Shown: positions 63,452 to 64,000 of the stretch, piece by piece
Layout of the letters: every line of letters starts with the position of its first letter
How positions within the stretch are numbered: position 1 is the stretch's first letter
Assembly (NCBI RefSeq): GCF_900129155.1
Contig: NZ_FQVF01000006.1
Coordinates: forward strand, 62,001-126,000
Direction of reading: 5' to 3'
DNA from: Marinomonas polaris DSM 16579
GTDB lineage: Bacteria; Pseudomonadota; Gammaproteobacteria; Pseudomonadales; Marinomonadaceae
DNA length: 64,000 bases
Program-made: the position numbers and the translations under genes
Notes under the pieces: generated by a model
The model's input: only the letters and a program-made list of their open reading frames with translations
Told to the model about the DNA's origin: nothing
The model's database searches: none

Positions 63452-64000
63452 TTAATTTACAAAACGTTGCGCCAAGTGATACGAAACCACTTCAGGTGAG
63501 TCCATAGAGGAAACATCAATAACTAAAAAGTCACCTGCTTTTTGATGAGTTATTTTGTAGGAATATTCACGCTCTTCCCAGCTAACATCATCCAAGTTTC
63601 GGCGAATAGTTTTAAGTGATTTTATTTTATCACTATCAACTAATGGCAAGGTTAGATCTACAACGTCACCAACACGAGCTACGTCTTCTGGCGGAACTGG
63701 CGCAAGTAATTGGTTTGATCCAGGTATAAGATAAATACCTGCTGCGTTCAATTTAGCTTCAACATCAGAAGGTGAAACCTTATCACCTAGATGAATTGCA
63801 AATATTCCATGATGATCTACCCAAATAGGAAAAGATGCCGCATCACCACGATTAGAAAGATATGCAGATGATTGATTCAGCTGACGCCCCACTGTTCCCC
63901 ATAAACGTACAGCGACAGAATAAGCGTCATCATTTTGAACTGGACTCATCCAATTTCCTGGGCCGACATCTTGCTGCTCATCACGAAATTGTACTGTAAC
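63452..64000 (-). CDS. bamC: BamC-like outer-membrane assembly protein, 5' end cut by the window
   Basis: The frame is open to the right edge, so the start lies outside; the Met at 63949 is internal. The 183 visible residues include two helix-grip-like units (AYSVAVRLWGTVGRQLNQSSAY and FPIWVDHHGIFAIHLGDKVSPSDVEAKLNAAGIYLIPG, then SYKITHQKAGDFLVIDVSS). Placement immediately before purC fits bamC of E. coli and Pseudomonas, where it is a lipoprotein of the BAM complex. Homology itself is weak on reading, so the call leans on context. Confidence 0.6.
   Translation of the reverse strand, partial: VTVQFRDEQQDVGPGNWMSPVQNDDAYSVAVRLWGTVGRQLNQSSAYLSNRGDAASFPIWVDHHGIFAIHLGDKVSPSDVEAKLNAAGIYLIPGSNQLLAPVPPEDVARVGDVVDLTLPLVDSDKIKSLKTIRRNLDDVSWEEREYSYKITHQKAGDFLVIDVSSMDSPEVVSYHLAQRFVN

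Noticed and set aside
1-64000. CRISPR array, prophage, insertion sequence or toxin-antitoxin pair
   Set aside because: No evenly spaced direct repeats, transposase, integrase, phage genes or toxin-antitoxin architecture were seen.

Overview
The window reads as chromosomal DNA of a marine gammaproteobacterium, most likely an Oceanospirillales member close to Marinomonas. This is judged from AT-rich codon use, protein likeness and gene order; no search was run. Several gene strings match the Pseudomonas/E. coli core order: ruvC-ruvA-ruvB-tolQRAB-pal-cpoB-tRNA-Lys-nadA, pepN-DUF2797-DUF1315, and comEC-exbB-exbD-lpxK-trm112-ptp-murB-murI beside DUF2062 and lolCD. I see no prophage, insertion sequence, CRISPR array or integron. 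Nearly all of the window is housekeeping, with short intergenic gaps and many clear intrinsic terminators.

Layout. 1-6.1 kb: truC (cut by the left edge), a GNAT acetyltransferase, a YciH/SUI1 protein, a GGDEF protein with a ruined active-site motif, a thioesterase, a PhoD-like phosphatase, tRNA-Ser(GGA) and a nitroreductase. 6.2-7.7 kb: a membrane-anchored coiled-coil protein. 7.7-17.8 kb (minus strand): aspS, then ruvCAB-tolQRAB-pal-cpoB, tRNA-Lys(UUU) and nadA; yebC and ybgC, which often sit in this array, are absent. 18-28.8 kb: a Gre-like factor, a MarR/siderophore-interacting-protein operon with a Fur-box-like promoter, cysDN, sodB, a TerB protein with an unknown partner, a YeeE-type sulfur transporter pair, a type III ornithine decarboxylase behind a GC-rich structured leader, and a MOSC protein. 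28.9-45 kb: ybiT, a lone cNMP-binding protein, a RidA protein, cobO next to metH, a coiled-coil lipoprotein, pepN, DUF2797, yeaC, a rhomboid protease, nadK and a PLP enzyme. 45-53.4 kb: ydiJ, a spermidine-synthase-like protein, pgm, a long KASIII enzyme and a patatin. 53.4-64 kb: the comEC-to-murI envelope operon, DUF2062, lolD/lolC, purC and a BamC-like protein cut by the right edge.

How the genes work together. Most products serve the cell envelope: the Tol-Pal motor and its CpoB partner, a second ExbBD motor, lipid A (lpxK), peptidoglycan (murI, murB), lipoprotein export (LolCD), outer-membrane assembly (BamC-like) and three anchored coiled-coil proteins. Others serve cofactor and one-carbon metabolism (nadA, nadK, metH, cobO), sulfur uptake and activation (YeeE pair, cysDN), polyamines, iron and oxidative stress (SIP, sodB), and DNA repair (ruvABC).

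No obviously new multi-gene system is present. The best leads are the structured ornithine decarboxylase leader with a possible arginine-rich leader peptide, a perfect 16-bp hairpin before the PhoD-like gene, a candidate small RNA between cysD and its neighbour, and proteins that have lost catalytic or metal-binding features (the GGDEF protein, ComEC, Trm112, the CysN tail).
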